Shown one piece after another: positions 34,703-43,943 of a DNA stretch of 64,000 nucleotides (the first letter of the stretch is position 1; every line of letters begins with the position of its first letter). The notes under the pieces were generated by a model, which was given only the letters and a program-made list of their open reading frames with translations, was not told where the DNA came from and searched no databases. The position numbers and the translations under genes are program-made. Source of the DNA: Pseudomonas sp. RGM2987 (GTDB lineage: Bacteria; Pseudomonadota; Gammaproteobacteria; Pseudomonadales; Pseudomonadaceae); contig NZ_JALJDX010000220.1 in assembly GCF_022952855.1 (NCBI RefSeq), forward strand, positions 62,001-126,000, given 5' to 3'.

Positions 34703-35128
34703 ATGAAAACCAAAGCGTTACTCACGGAACAAGACGTTGCCCAATTGCTGGTGGCGGCCAAGGAACTGGCCCATCAACGCCAGTGGGCGGTGTCGGTCTG
34801 CGTGGTGGACGATGGAGGCCATCCGCTTGGCCTGTTGCGCCTGGACGATGCCTCGCCGCTGTCGGCCTACATCGCCACCGAAAAAGCCCGCACGGCTGCC
34901 ATGGGCCGGCGCGACAGCAAGTTCTTCGAAGACATGATCAACGGCGGTCGCCACGCCTTCCTCAGCGCACCGCACTTGCACGGCATGCTTGAAGGCGGGG
35001 TTACCATCCGCCATGACGGGCGGTGCATTGGCGCAATCGGGGTCTCGGGGGTAAAGGCCGAGCAGGATGCCGAACTGGCGCGGCTGGCTGTGGAAACGGT
35101 GCTGCCGATCATCACGCCGGATGCCTGA
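34703..35128 (+). CDS. GlcG/HbpS-family (heme-degrading-domain-like) protein
   Basis: 141 aa, ATG after CCCGGAG. The single domain of the GlcG/HbpS/PduO-C family is clear: VSVCVVDDGGHPLGLLRLD (~31-48), AYIATEKARTAA (~56), GGVTIRHDGRCIGAIGVSG (~97-115) and AEQDAELA. Members bind heme or cobalamin-like ligands or act as accessory proteins beside oxidoreductase genes; their biochemical role is often unknown. It is divergent from vanA across a 242-bp region with both candidate VanR sites, so vanillate-linked expression is possible but unproven. Confidence 0.83.
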   Translation: MKTKALLTEQDVAQLLVAAKELAHQRQWAVSVCVVDDGGHPLGLLRLDDASPLSAYIATEKARTAAMGRRDSKFFEDMINGGRHAFLSAPHLHGMLEGGVTIRHDGRCIGAIGVSGVKAEQDAELARLAVETVLPIITPDA

Positions 35129-35150
35129 TGGTCAGTTGATGGCACTCAAC

Positions 35151-35187
35151 CTGTGGGAGCGAGCCTGCTCGCGATAGCGGTGGGGCA
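35151..35187. repeat. Single REP element
   Basis: One REP palindrome (CTGTGGGAGCGAGCCTGCTC, then GCGATAGCGG) lies between the GlcG-like gene and the AraC-family gene. No inverted partner is seen nearby. Confidence 0.82.
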
Positions 35188-35283
35188 GGCGACGACGCCC
35201 GCCGCAGATGTGCACAAATCTTCCAGACGCCACCGGCCACAGCGGTTAATCTGCCCAAGCCAATCCACCGAACAGGGCCGCCC

Positions 35284-36120
35284 ATGACTTCGCGCAACTG
35301 GATCGATCTCAAGCAGGACGCCACGTCCGGCATCGAGACCGTGCGCGCGCATTTCGAGGGGCATGCCTATGATCCCCACTGGCACGACAGTTATCTGGTA
35401 GGCGTGACGGAGCAGGGTGTGCAGCAGTTTCATTGCCGCCGCCAGCAACACAACAGCACGCCGGGCAAGGTGTTCCTGCTCGAACCCGGCGAACTGCATG
35501 ACGGCAATGCCCCCCATGAAAAGGGGTTTACCTACCGCACGTTGTACCTGGAACCGCACTGGCTGGAGCGTGAGCTGCGGTCCCTGTTCGACGTGGCGCC
35601 GGACAACGCCCAGTTGGGCTTCGCCGCGACCCTGACCGATGATGCGCAACTGGCGAGCGCCACCGCCGCTGCGTTCCAGAGCTTGCACCAGCAGGAAATC
35701 CGCATCGTGCGCCAGACGGCTCTGGACCAACTGCTCGCCAACCTCACGCAACACTTGCACTGGCGCACGCGGATCAACCCGGACCCCCGGCTGCCATTGG
35801 TCGCGCAGCAGGCCCGGGATTACCTGCACAGTCATCTGAGCGAAGACATCGGGCTGGATGATCTGGCGCGAGTTACCGGGGTTGACCGCTTTCGCCTGAC
35901 CCGGGCGTTCAAGGCCGCATTCGGCCTCGCGCCCCACGCGTACCTGATCCAGTTGCGACTGGCCCGGGCGCGGCGTCTGCTCGCCAGCGGCGAGAGTGCC
36001 GTGGCGGTGGCCGCACTGCTGGGGTTTGCCGACCAGAGTCACCTGGGCCGCTGGTTCCAGCGTGCCTATCGCCTGAGTCCGGTGGACTACCGCAAACGCT
36101 GCTCAATTGTTCCAGACTGA
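35284..36120 (+). CDS. AraC-family transcriptional regulator
   Basis: 278 aa. An N-terminal cupin sensor (AYDPHWHDSYLVGVTEQGVQ, VFLLEPGELHDG) precedes a C-terminal double HTH (DIGLDDLARVTGVDRFRLTR with FKAAFGLAPHAYLIQLRLAR, then VAVAALLGFADQSHLGRWFQ and RLSPVDYRK). AraC proteins of this AraC_E/LysE-linked type usually control the adjacent exporter. The LysE gene follows 54 bp downstream on the same strand, and the two probably form a functional pair. The ligand, perhaps an amino acid, is not deducible. Confidence 0.9.
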   Translation: MTSRNWIDLKQDATSGIETVRAHFEGHAYDPHWHDSYLVGVTEQGVQQFHCRRQQHNSTPGKVFLLEPGELHDGNAPHEKGFTYRTLYLEPHWLERELRSLFDVAPDNAQLGFAATLTDDAQLASATAAAFQSLHQQEIRIVRQTALDQLLANLTQHLHWRTRINPDPRLPLVAQQARDYLHSHLSEDIGLDDLARVTGVDRFRLTRAFKAAFGLAPHAYLIQLRLARARRLLASGESAVAVAALLGFADQSHLGRWFQRAYRLSPVDYRKRCSIVPD

Positions 36121-36174
36121 GCACAGCTGCACAGGGGAGGATCAGCCTACGATCCTTTACCGAGAAGCCGCTCC

Positions 36175-36777
36175 ATGGACCAGTTACTGCCGTTTGCCTT
36201 GTTCGCGTTTGTCGCCTCCATCACTCCCGGGCCGACCAACATCCTGGTGCTGAGCCACAGCTCGCGCTTTGGCCTGGCGACCACCGTCCCGATCATCCTC
36301 GGCGCCTGCGCGGCAGCGGCCTTGCTGGTGCTGTTGGTGGGCACCGGGCTGGGGGACCTGCTGGCCCGTCACACGACCATTCAAACGGCGTTGTCGTGGG
36401 CCGGCATCGCTTGGCTGAGCTGGATGGCCTGGCAGATTTTCAGCGCCCCGGCCCAGGCCATCGACCCCGACCAGCCCGTTGAAGGCCCGAGCCTCGGCCT
36501 GCTCGGGGCGGCTGGCTTGCAACTGGTGAATCCGAAGACCTGGATGATGGCCCTGGCGGTAGTCAGTGTTTTCGCTGGCGCCGAGGCCGACCGCACCGTA
36601 CGGGTGCTGTGGCTGTCCCTGGCGTTCTTCGCGATTGCCATACCGTGTATGACCGTCTGGGCTTATCTGGGGCGTGGCGCTGCCCGGTTCTGCCGTTCCG
36701 CCGTGGCGATGGGGCGGTTCAATCGGGTCATGGCAGTGATGTTGCTGGTGTCGGCGTGGCTGACGTTGGTGGTGTGA
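36175..36777 (+). CDS. LysE-family amino-acid exporter
   Basis: 200 aa, a standard length for the family. The diagnostic SITPGPTNILVLSHS motif is at residues ~15-29. About five or six hydrophobic helices follow, including PIILGACAAAALLVLLVGTG, and a second conserved GAAGLQLVNPKTWMMALAVV segment. LysE/RhtB proteins export amino acids or related metabolites through the inner membrane. Control by the AraC regulator upstream is likely. Confidence 0.9.
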   Translation: MDQLLPFALFAFVASITPGPTNILVLSHSSRFGLATTVPIILGACAAAALLVLLVGTGLGDLLARHTTIQTALSWAGIAWLSWMAWQIFSAPAQAIDPDQPVEGPSLGLLGAAGLQLVNPKTWMMALAVVSVFAGAEADRTVRVLWLSLAFFAIAIPCMTVWAYLGRGAARFCRSAVAMGRFNRVMAVMLLVSAWLTLVV

Positions 36778-36925
36778 GGCCTTCCTCCGTGGATGCCCTG
36801 TGGCAACCGCTTGCAACAGTCGCAGGGTTTCAAAGAACGATTGATTTGAGGAGCATCGACCCCGCCAGAACTCAGCGTACTTCACGTTGCAGATGCTCTA
36901 TCGACCCCAAGGAAGGAGGTCCATC

Positions 36926-39900
36926 ATGTCAACTCTCGTTACCCATATCGATTTCATCCAGGCCAGGCTGCCCATCTGGCTGAAACGGGCCACACGTCCC
37001 CGGCAGGAACGCTTCAAGGTGCTGACCCAGCAACTGCAGCGCGACAGCGATGCCCTCAATACCTTGCTCGGCGACCTGCCGGCGCCTTATGCCTTCACCC
37101 TCGACCGGCTCAAGGTGCAACCGCAATTGCACGGCTGGAACCAGGTGAACGGCGGCGCCAGTGTGGCGGACGCGATAAGCCGCGCCAGGGTCCGGCGCGG
37201 TCCATCCGTGACCGATCCTTCGCTGTCGGTGATCGAAGCGGCCATGCGCAATTACCCTCCCGCCGATGGCATCGCCGGTGGGGATTTCGACACCCGGGGC
37301 GAGCTGTTCATCCAGGGCCGGCGGGGCGAGTTCCAGCAAGGGGATACGCCATCGAGTACCGCGTCACTGAGCATGACCCCGGCCAGTTTCGCCAGCCTTT
37401 GCCGGCGCCTGGACGTTGGCGGGGCCTACCGGCAGATAATTGAACGCAAGCTGCCACGCATCACCGGCGAAATCCCCGGGGTAGCGAAGGCCTACATCGC
37501 CTATGCACACAGCCAATTACTCCACGATGCCTACGAGGCCAAGCTGGACGGACGCCTGGACACTACGGGCGAACGGTTGCTGGCCTACGTCGGCGTCGAT
37601 CTCGAAGCGCAGCCTGCGGCGCCCTTGGCCTGTGAGGTGAAGGCCCTGGAGCTGCTTGGTGCGCCATTGTTCGGCGCCCGGGTGTACTGGGGGCTGGCGG
37701 GGGACGCCAACGGCGTTCGTCCGATCGTCCTGCACATGCCCCACGATACCGTGGCGCCGCTCAAGCAGTTCCCGAGTTTGCAGGCACTGTCGGCGGAGTT
37801 GACCGAGCGAGTCCGTAAGCGCAGTTATCGCCAGAGCCTGATGCGTTACCTGCCGCTGCGTTTGCAGGCCAGCCTCGGGCCGGCCCTGCACGATCAGGTG
37901 GAGTGGAAAGTTGTCGATAACCTCAATCTGTTCCAGGAGATCCATGCACGTATCACGGGTTGGCGCGAGGGCGAGCGGGGCGAGGACGACAATCACCGGC
38001 GCATCCGCATCCCCACGCCCAAGGTGGCCTGGGGTCTGAATGACATACGCGAGAACCACTGGCACGCCGCCTATCACGAGTGGCGCGGGCACACCCTGGG
38101 CAATGCTTCGGCGCTGATGGTCCCGACCCGGGACCAGGATTGGCGGGCGCTGTTGGCGCGTATCGAATACTGGGAGGGCCTGGTGGAGCGTTCGCTGATG
38201 CTCGCCGCGACCTTTTTCCCGTTCTGCGCGCCCGTCGGCATGGTGGCAGCGGCGGTGGGTGGGGTGCGGCTGGTGTATGAGATCTTCGAAGGTATCCAGG
38301 CTTTCAACGAGGGCCATGCGCAGGAAGGCATCGAACATATCTTCAACGTGCTGTTCGGGATTGCCCAAGGTGCGTACCTGGGTTTCATCGGCGGCGCCGT
38401 CGAGCCGATGCCGGTGGCTGACGGCACCACCCGCTTGTGGAATGGCGACGTGCGCGCTTTCGAAGCGCAGCGCTTGCCACCCCTGGAGGCCGAACAGGAC
38501 GCCTGGGGTGTCTGGCGCACCACGGACGAGGCCTGGGTGCGCATCGAGGATCGCTACTTCGAGGTGCAGGGAGCCCGGGACAACCTCAGCCTGCGCCTGC
38601 CGTCCGGACATCGGGGCGTGAGGCCGCCGCTGGAATGGAGCCGCAGCCGTGGCTGGCAGTGGGCCCATCGCAACCCGATGCAGCGCGACAACCTGGCGCT
38701 GCTGCGCACTTTTGCCGAGACGCCCGCCGAACTGGACAATCCGACGATCCTCGCGGTGCAACGTCGGGTTGGCGTCAGCGAGGCGCATCTGCGCTACCTG
38801 CAAGTCGAGGCGCGACCGATGCCGGCGATATTGGCCGACGCGTTGGATGAAGCGCGGAACTGGCAATGGGTGCGCCACACCATCGAGCGCCTGCGCCGTG
38901 GCGAAGCGCCTCACGGCAGGCATTTTCGCATCGTCCAGACCCTCGCGGAGCTGCCCGGCTGGCCGCAGAACACCACGCTGCGCTATCACGACGGCGTCAC
39001 GCTTTACCCCGTGGGCAGCATGAGCGACACGCGGTCTGTCCTGCTGAGCAAAGTGGACCTCGCCAGCGACGCGTGGGCCGCGCGAATCCTGGAGAGTTTG
39101 AGTGTCGATGAACAAAGCGCGCTGCTGGGGCAGAACAGTCTAGGGTTGCTGCCGTTGGAGCGCAGTCGCCTGTTAGCCGGGCGATGGGCTGCGCGCCTGG
39201 AGCGAAGCGCCCGCCGGGTGACCCTGGCGATGGCCCGATCTGTCGAGCTCGATCCCATGGCCGTGCCCCTGACCCGGGCGTTCCCGGGCCTGCCGGAGTC
39301 CATCGCCAACGAGCTGGTCTACGAAGTGGCCGGCAATGATCGGCTGCGCCTGCTCGAGGGAAGGGTCCCTGAAAGCCTCGGCACCCAGTGTGCCGAAGCC
39401 CTGCGTGAGCTGCGCCTGAGCCGGGCCCTGCGGGCGCTGGAGCGCGACGAAAGTACGCTCGACCGGGATCGTATCGTCATCGGCCTGCTCGCCAAGGCAC
39501 CTGGGTTGCAGGGCCGGCTGCATCTGCGCCTGTGGCTGCGCGAGCTGCCAGGCCCGCTCGAACTGGGGGACTCCGGGCCGTTGAAAGTGATCCGCCAGGA
39601 GGGCGACCTGTATCGTCCCTTCGACGAAACCGGCGAAGAGCTGGCGAGCGCCTTGAGCCTGGAGGAGGCGCTGCTGAGGGCCCTGCCGGACGATGCTCGC
39701 AGCGCACTGGGCTTGAATATCTGGGAGGCGGCCAGGCTTCGCAGCCAATTGCTGATGCAGGCCCTGATGGACCGCCAGGCCCTGCGCCCCTACCTGTTGA
39801 TGCGCCGCCTGGGCAGCATCGGCTCCGAGCCGCAGTGGATGAACGGACATCTGGTGTATCCGCTCAGTGGCCGCGGTCGGCTCGGGCTGCTGGAATGGGT

Positions 39901-42049
39901 CGATAGCTTGAATCAGCGTCTGGAGCGGCTGTATCCCGCGCATGCGGGGGATGGCCTCGAACGACTGCGGTCTGGCCTGACCGTCCAGGCTGAAACCCAG
40001 GGTATCAGCGTCAGCGAACTGGTCAGTCGCCTGGAAAGCGACTGGGCCACACTGGATCAGGAGCTGCGCCAGTGGGCGGATCATGAAGGCTTCCATCACC
40101 CGGTCGAGCAGGCCCTGGACCGCGAGACGCTGGTGGCGCAACGGCGACTGATTGCCAGGAGAATCCGCCGTGCGTGGCAGCGCGCACCGGATCCGGGCCG
40201 CGAAGGCAGCGAGCTGGTGCTGCGGATAGAAAACGTCACCCTGGGCCGGCTGCCGCCGGTCAGTGTTCGATTCGAGCATATCGAAGCGCTGATCCTGAGC
40301 AACGCGGGCCTGATCGAAGACCCCTCGGACTTCCTGCGTATGTTCCCCCTGATCGACACGCTGAATCTGCATGGCAATCACCTCACCACCATTCCGGCGG
40401 CGGTGGCTGAGTTGTCTACGCTGGTCGATCTGTCATTGGGGCGCAATCCGCTGCACCTGAACGCGAATGTGTTCGCGCCACTGGCGAGCAGCGAAATGCC
40501 CATCCCTCTATGGACCCTGAACCTGTCAGGAATCAGCAGCGGTGCCGAGGCGGGGACCAGCACCGAGGTGCTTGCCGCCATCAACAGCCTGTCCGCCGTA
40601 TCGCCCCTGCGCGAGATTGTATGGACCGACAACCTGAGTTTCACGCCCGAACAGCTACAAGCCCTGACCACCGCAGTACCGGGATTGCGGACCCTGAACC
40701 TGATGCGCTGCGGCCTGCGCCTGGATGAGCAGGGCAGTGCCTTCCTGCGCACCGCCACGGCGCTGCGGGAGCTGCGCCTGAGCGAAAACAATTGCCGGGA
40801 TTTGCCAGCGTTGCCCGAGCTTGCGAACCTGATGGAACTGGAAGTGGCGAGGTCCAGGCTGGACCGGGTACCGCCGCTGGTGCTGTCGGTGTTGTCCAGG
40901 CATACCGAGCGGAGCTTTCCCGACATGTTCGTCGTCGATCTGCGGGACAACCGGATCACCCATATCGAGGATGACCTGCTTCCTGCGCTGCGCCGCCTGG
41001 CCGATGAGGACACGCTGGGGGTCTGGCTCGACGACAATCCGTTACCCAGCCCGCAGATCGTGGCGCTTCGCCAATTGATGCCCGACGCTTTCCGCTACAG
41101 CGTCGATGACTGGCTGTACATTTCGCCTCCCTTGCAAAGGGCCCTTGAAGTGGCCCGCGATGATCCCGCGATGCGCCGGTTCATCGACTGGTTCTCCTCC
41201 GGTATCCAGGCCGCCGACGGCCGTTCGGCGGTCGGGTTGACCTTCGCTGATCGAGAGAGAGCGGCGAGCGTAATGCGCCGGTACGTCAACTATCGCGACG
41301 TTTACGCGCCCTTGCCGATGCAGCTGGGCGATTTCGACCAGCAACTGCAGCAACTGCGCGCACGCCTGCAGGTGCGCAGCCTGGACCGGCAGCCGCCCGA
41401 CCTGAGCGAGCTGGAAATGCATTTCATGATGTTCGAGGCGGCCATGCATGCGCGCCTGGCCCGCAATGGCGCGCCGTTCGCCTCCTTTCTGAATGCTCAC
41501 CACACCCTGTGGGGGCGGGCACTGACGGGGCGGTATCCGGACGTCGTGCAGCGCCGAGGATATATGACCCGCGACGCGTTCACCGACTGGCTCAGCGACG
41601 CTCAGGACACCTTCAACAGCAACGATCAGGACCCGCGCATTGGCGAAATGACCTGGCGACCCTACTTGGGATTGATGTCCCAGGACTGGTCCGAAGGCCT
41701 GGCGCTCTGGGAGACCGCCGATGACGATCTGGTGGATGCCTTCAGCGGGCCCGTGGATCCCTCGCGATGGCCCCGGGTCATGCTGGACAACCTGGCGCAC
41801 CCGGACGCTGACTTGCCCAGTGCCTGGGAGTCACTCCTGGAGGACGGGCAAACGGTCTGGCGTCGTGTCGGGCTCGAAGCCGTGGCGGACGTGGATTGGA
41901 CCGCGGGCCAGCCAGTGACCCTCACCGAAGATCAGTTGCGCCGGACCATGGTCATCTATCGTTCGGTCAAGAGCCGGGAGACCGAGGCGTTGGTGCGTCG
42001 GGTGACCGCAAGCCTGGTCAATGCCTGGTGGCCGGCCCTGCCGCTTTGA
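36926..42049 (+). CDS. Giant leucine-rich-repeat toxin-like protein (dermonecrotic/DUF6543 family), no NEL cysteine
   Basis: 1707 aa from the ATG at 36926, preceded by an ideal AAGGAGGT; a frame extending to 36887 is not needed. The N-terminus (IDFIQARLPIWLKRATRPRQ) resembles the large Pseudomonas LRR toxins often annotated as NEL-type E3 ligases. A hydrophobic pair at ~424-493 (SLMLAATFFPFCAPVGMVAA; HIFNVLFGIAQGAYLGFIGG) looks like a membrane-insertion region. About seven irregular LRRs run from ~1115 to 1385 (IDTLNLHGNHLTTIP, LRTLNLMRCGL, LRELRLSENNCRDLP, MFVVDLRDNRITHIE). The last cysteine is at 1290, so the ~320-residue C-terminal domain cannot use the NEL catalytic Cys. Substrate and delivery route are unknown. 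Confidence 0.8.
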   Translation: MSTLVTHIDFIQARLPIWLKRATRPRQERFKVLTQQLQRDSDALNTLLGDLPAPYAFTLDRLKVQPQLHGWNQVNGGASVADAISRARVRRGPSVTDPSLSVIEAAMRNYPPADGIAGGDFDTRGELFIQGRRGEFQQGDTPSSTASLSMTPASFASLCRRLDVGGAYRQIIERKLPRITGEIPGVAKAYIAYAHSQLLHDAYEAKLDGRLDTTGERLLAYVGVDLEAQPAAPLACEVKALELLGAPLFGARVYWGLAGDANGVRPIVLHMPHDTVAPLKQFPSLQALSAELTERVRKRSYRQSLMRYLPLRLQASLGPALHDQVEWKVVDNLNLFQEIHARITGWREGERGEDDNHRRIRIPTPKVAWGLNDIRENHWHAAYHEWRGHTLGNASALMVPTRDQDWRALLARIEYWEGLVERSLMLAATFFPFCAPVGMVAAAVGGVRLVYEIFEGIQAFNEGHAQEGIEHIFNVLFGIAQGAYLGFIGGAVEPMPVADGTTRLWNGDVRAFEAQRLPPLEAEQDAWGVWRTTDEAWVRIEDRYFEVQGARDNLSLRLPSGHRGVRPPLEWSRSRGWQWAHRNPMQRDNLALLRTFAETPAELDNPTILAVQRRVGVSEAHLRYLQVEARPMPAILADALDEARNWQWVRHTIERLRRGEAPHGRHFRIVQTLAELPGWPQNTTLRYHDGVTLYPVGSMSDTRSVLLSKVDLASDAWAARILESLSVDEQSALLGQNSLGLLPLERSRLLAGRWAARLERSARRVTLAMARSVELDPMAVPLTRAFPGLPESIANELVYEVAGNDRLRLLEGRVPESLGTQCAEALRELRLSRALRALERDESTLDRDRIVIGLLAKAPGLQGRLHLRLWLRELPGPLELGDSGPLKVIRQEGDLYRPFDETGEELASALSLEEALLRALPDDARSALGLNIWEAARLRSQLLMQALMDRQALRPYLLMRRLGSIGSEPQWMNGHLVYPLSGRGRLGLLEWVDSLNQRLERLYPAHAGDGLERLRSGLTVQAETQGISVSELVSRLESDWATLDQELRQWADHEGFHHPVEQALDRETLVAQRRLIARRIRRAWQRAPDPGREGSELVLRIENVTLGRLPPVSVRFEHIEALILSNAGLIEDPSDFLRMFPLIDTLNLHGNHLTTIPAAVAELSTLVDLSLGRNPLHLNANVFAPLASSEMPIPLWTLNLSGISSGAEAGTSTEVLAAINSLSAVSPLREIVWTDNLSFTPEQLQALTTAVPGLRTLNLMRCGLRLDEQGSAFLRTATALRELRLSENNCRDLPALPELANLMELEVARSRLDRVPPLVLSVLSRHTERSFPDMFVVDLRDNRITHIEDDLLPALRRLADEDTLGVWLDDNPLPSPQIVALRQLMPDAFRYSVDDWLYISPPLQRALEVARDDPAMRRFIDWFSSGIQAADGRSAVGLTFADRERAASVMRRYVNYRDVYAPLPMQLGDFDQQLQQLRARLQVRSLDRQPPDLSELEMHFMMFEAAMHARLARNGAPFASFLNAHHTLWGRALTGRYPDVVQRRGYMTRDAFTDWLSDAQDTFNSNDQDPRIGEMTWRPYLGLMSQDWSEGLALWETADDDLVDAFSGPVDPSRWPRVMLDNLAHPDADLPSAWESLLEDGQTVWRRVGLEAVADVDWTAGQPVTLTEDQLRRTMVIYRSVKSRETEALVRRVTASLVNAWWPALPL

Positions 42050-42974
42050 ATACCAGCGCCTTCAAGCCACATTGAGGGTCGATGTCCGGAAATTCCGGTG
42101 GGTTGGCCAAGCGTTCCACGAAGGCCAGCCCCGGGGCTTCACGGGTGACGCCCTCGATGAGGAAGTCCGAGCCGGTCGCCGGGTCATTGCTGCAGGCCAG
42201 GAGCGTTCCCTGGGCCGTCAGCAGTTCCGGCAGCCGGCGCAGCACCCGCTGGTAATCCTTGGTCAGCAGGAAGCTGCCTTTCTGGAAGGTCGGCGGGTCG
42301 ATGATCACCAGGTCGTAGGGACCGCTGTTGATCACTTTGCCCCAGGACTTGAACAGGTCGTGGCCGAGGAAACTCACCTGGCTCAGGTCGTGGTCGTTGA
42401 GCCGATGATTGTCGCGGCCTCGGCTCAGGGCAGCGCGGGACATGTCCAGGTTGACCACGTGCCGTGCACCGCCGGCGATGGCTGCCACTGAAAAGCCGCA
42501 GGTGTAGGCAAACAGATTCAGCACGCGTTTGCCGTCGGCGTTGGCGCGCACCCAGTCGCGGCCATAGCGCATATCCAGGAACAAACCGTTGTTCTGCTTC
42601 TTGCCCAGGTCGATCCGGTAGCGCAGGCCACCTTCGGTCAGGGTCCATTCGTCGATGGGCTCGCCCACCAACCATTGGGTGAGGCTCTGAGGCAGGTAGC
42701 GGTGCTGCACGGCGAGAGTTTGGGCGCCGCTGTTCTTCCAGGCGGATGAAGCGGCAAGCGCGAGCAGTGTCGCGAATAAATCGTCCAACTGCGCCTGTTC
42801 CGGTTCCTTGAACAGCGAGACCAGCACAATGCCTTGCAGCCAGTCGACGGTGATTTGCTCCAGCCCCGGCCAGCAGCGGCCACGTCCATGAAACAGGCGG
42901 CGGGTCTCCTGCGGCGGGGACGCCAGGGCTGTGAGCAAATGAGTCTGCAGGGTCTGGAGTGCTAGAGGGTTCAT
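42018..42974 (-). CDS. RlmI/RlmKL-like class I SAM methyltransferase
   Basis: 318 aa, ATG at 42974. A substrate-proximal N-terminal half ending in KKQNNGLFLDMRYGRDWV (~125) precedes the SAM-binding motif VLNLFAYTCGFSVAAIAGGA (~152-170), NLDMSRAALS and the catalytic-loop IIDPPTFQKGSF (~225). This is the COG1092 arrangement of 23S rRNA cytosine/guanine methyltransferases, although no PUA domain is seen. A nucleic-acid substrate is therefore likely, but the target base is unknown. Its 3' end overlaps the end of the giant LRR gene by 32 bp on the opposite strand. Confidence 0.87.
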   Translation of the reverse strand: MNPLALQTLQTHLLTALASPPQETRRLFHGRGRCWPGLEQITVDWLQGIVLVSLFKEPEQAQLDDLFATLLALAASSAWKNSGAQTLAVQHRYLPQSLTQWLVGEPIDEWTLTEGGLRYRIDLGKKQNNGLFLDMRYGRDWVRANADGKRVLNLFAYTCGFSVAAIAGGARHVVNLDMSRAALSRGRDNHRLNDHDLSQVSFLGHDLFKSWGKVINSGPYDLVIIDPPTFQKGSFLLTKDYQRVLRRLPELLTAQGTLLACSNDPATGSDFLIEGVTREAPGLAFVERLANPPEFPDIDPQCGLKALVFKAAGPATRH

Positions 42975-43056
42975 CAGGCAAGGCCGGCGATTCGAAAGGC
43001 CGGCATTTTAACCACTGCCCGATCAGGTGCAATCCTTACGGTCAGGTGCAGTCCCT

Positions 43057-43080
43057 GTGGCGAGGGGATTCATCCCCGCT
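43057..43080. repeat. Single REP element
   Basis: One copy of the GTGGCGAGGGGATTCATCCC type of REP, followed by CGCT. It lies between the methyltransferase start and the end of the L,D-transpeptidase-like gene. Confidence 0.8.
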
Positions 43081-43100
43081 GCAGCGGAGCTGCCCGACGA

Positions 43101-43877
43101 TTAACCACCACTGCTAGCCAGAATGCTCGCCACCTGCTGCGGCCGGCAGTTCAGATAGGCCGAGCGCTTGAGCCAGCCCGGGTCCGGGTACCAGGAAAAC
43201 ATGAACTGACCGCCCTTGAGCTTGTCGATGACCTGACGCGCCACCTGAGGACGCACAGCCGGGCAACCCTGGCTGCGCCCGATCCGGCCCTGGCGCGCGC
43301 TCCACAACGGGTTCACATAATCGGCGGCATGGATCACGATGGCGCGATCCCGGGCCTGGTCATTGAAACCCGGTTCCAGGCCGTCCATGCGCAACGAATA
43401 GCCGTGGGTGCCCTGGTAGCTTTCCTGGGTGCGAAACAGGCCCAGGCTGGACTGGTAGCTGCCCAGCTGATTGGAAAACTGCGTGGCGAAATTCTCCCCG
43501 GACTTCTGCCCGTGGGCCACCAGGTCGCGCAGGACCAGTTTTTTCTGGCGCAGGTCGAAGATCCATAGCCGGCGGGCCGTGGACGGTTGCGAGTAGTCGA
43601 TGACCGCGAGGTGGCGGGCCTGGGTCGCGCCATTGGCGACCGCACATTGCATGGCGCTCAAGGCACTTTTGAGCGCCAGGGGATTGAGTTCCGGCGCCGC
43701 GTGGGCGAGGCTGTTGTAGAGAAGCTGAGAATTGGCCTTGTCGGCCAGTGCCGGGCTGCACACCGCGCCCAGCCCGGTCATGACCAGGCAGAACTGGCGC
43801 AAGGCCCTCAGCACGGATGAAAGATTCCCACGGCGGTGTTGGTTAGCGGCATCCCGTCCGGTGTAGTTCGTTTGCAT
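43101..43877 (-). CDS. Murein L,D-transpeptidase catalytic domain (YkuD_2-type) protein
   Basis: 258 aa, start at 43877. A basic N-region and a hydrophobic stretch (FCLVMTGLGAVCSPALA-D, ~29-46) suggest an exported protein with cleavage near residue 45; a shorter start at Met33 is possible. The catalytic region has AIVIHAADYVNP (~188) and GRSQGCPAVRP (~213), the H...S/T-x-G-C pattern of L,D-transpeptidase-like enzymes, with the catalytic Cys in QGC. It would act on peptidoglycan peptide cross-links or lipoprotein attachment in the periplasm. It is divergent from the larger LdtD-like gene, with only 66 bp between starts. Confidence 0.85.
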   Translation of the reverse strand: MQTNYTGRDAANQHRRGNLSSVLRALRQFCLVMTGLGAVCSPALADKANSQLLYNSLAHAAPELNPLALKSALSAMQCAVANGATQARHLAVIDYSQPSTARRLWIFDLRQKKLVLRDLVAHGQKSGENFATQFSNQLGSYQSSLGLFRTQESYQGTHGYSLRMDGLEPGFNDQARDRAIVIHAADYVNPLWSARQGRIGRSQGCPAVRPQVARQVIDKLKGGQFMFSWYPDPGWLKRSAYLNCRPQQVASILASSGG

Positions 43878-43943
43878 GATGGCGGGTCGTACCTGTCGCT
43901 AAGTTGCCCGTCAACGAGACGGCCATGGATTGGAGTAAAGCAG

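Noticed and set aside
37517..40381. Two long minus-strand frames (532 and 402 codons) inside the giant LRR gene
   Set aside because: They are antisense to a gene with an ideal ribosome site and recognisable LRRs; no motif is seen in either.
36926..42049. Active NEL-type E3 ubiquitin ligase
   Set aside because: Although the N-terminus and LRRs suggest that annotation, no cysteine exists after residue 1290, so the known catalytic mechanism is not possible there.
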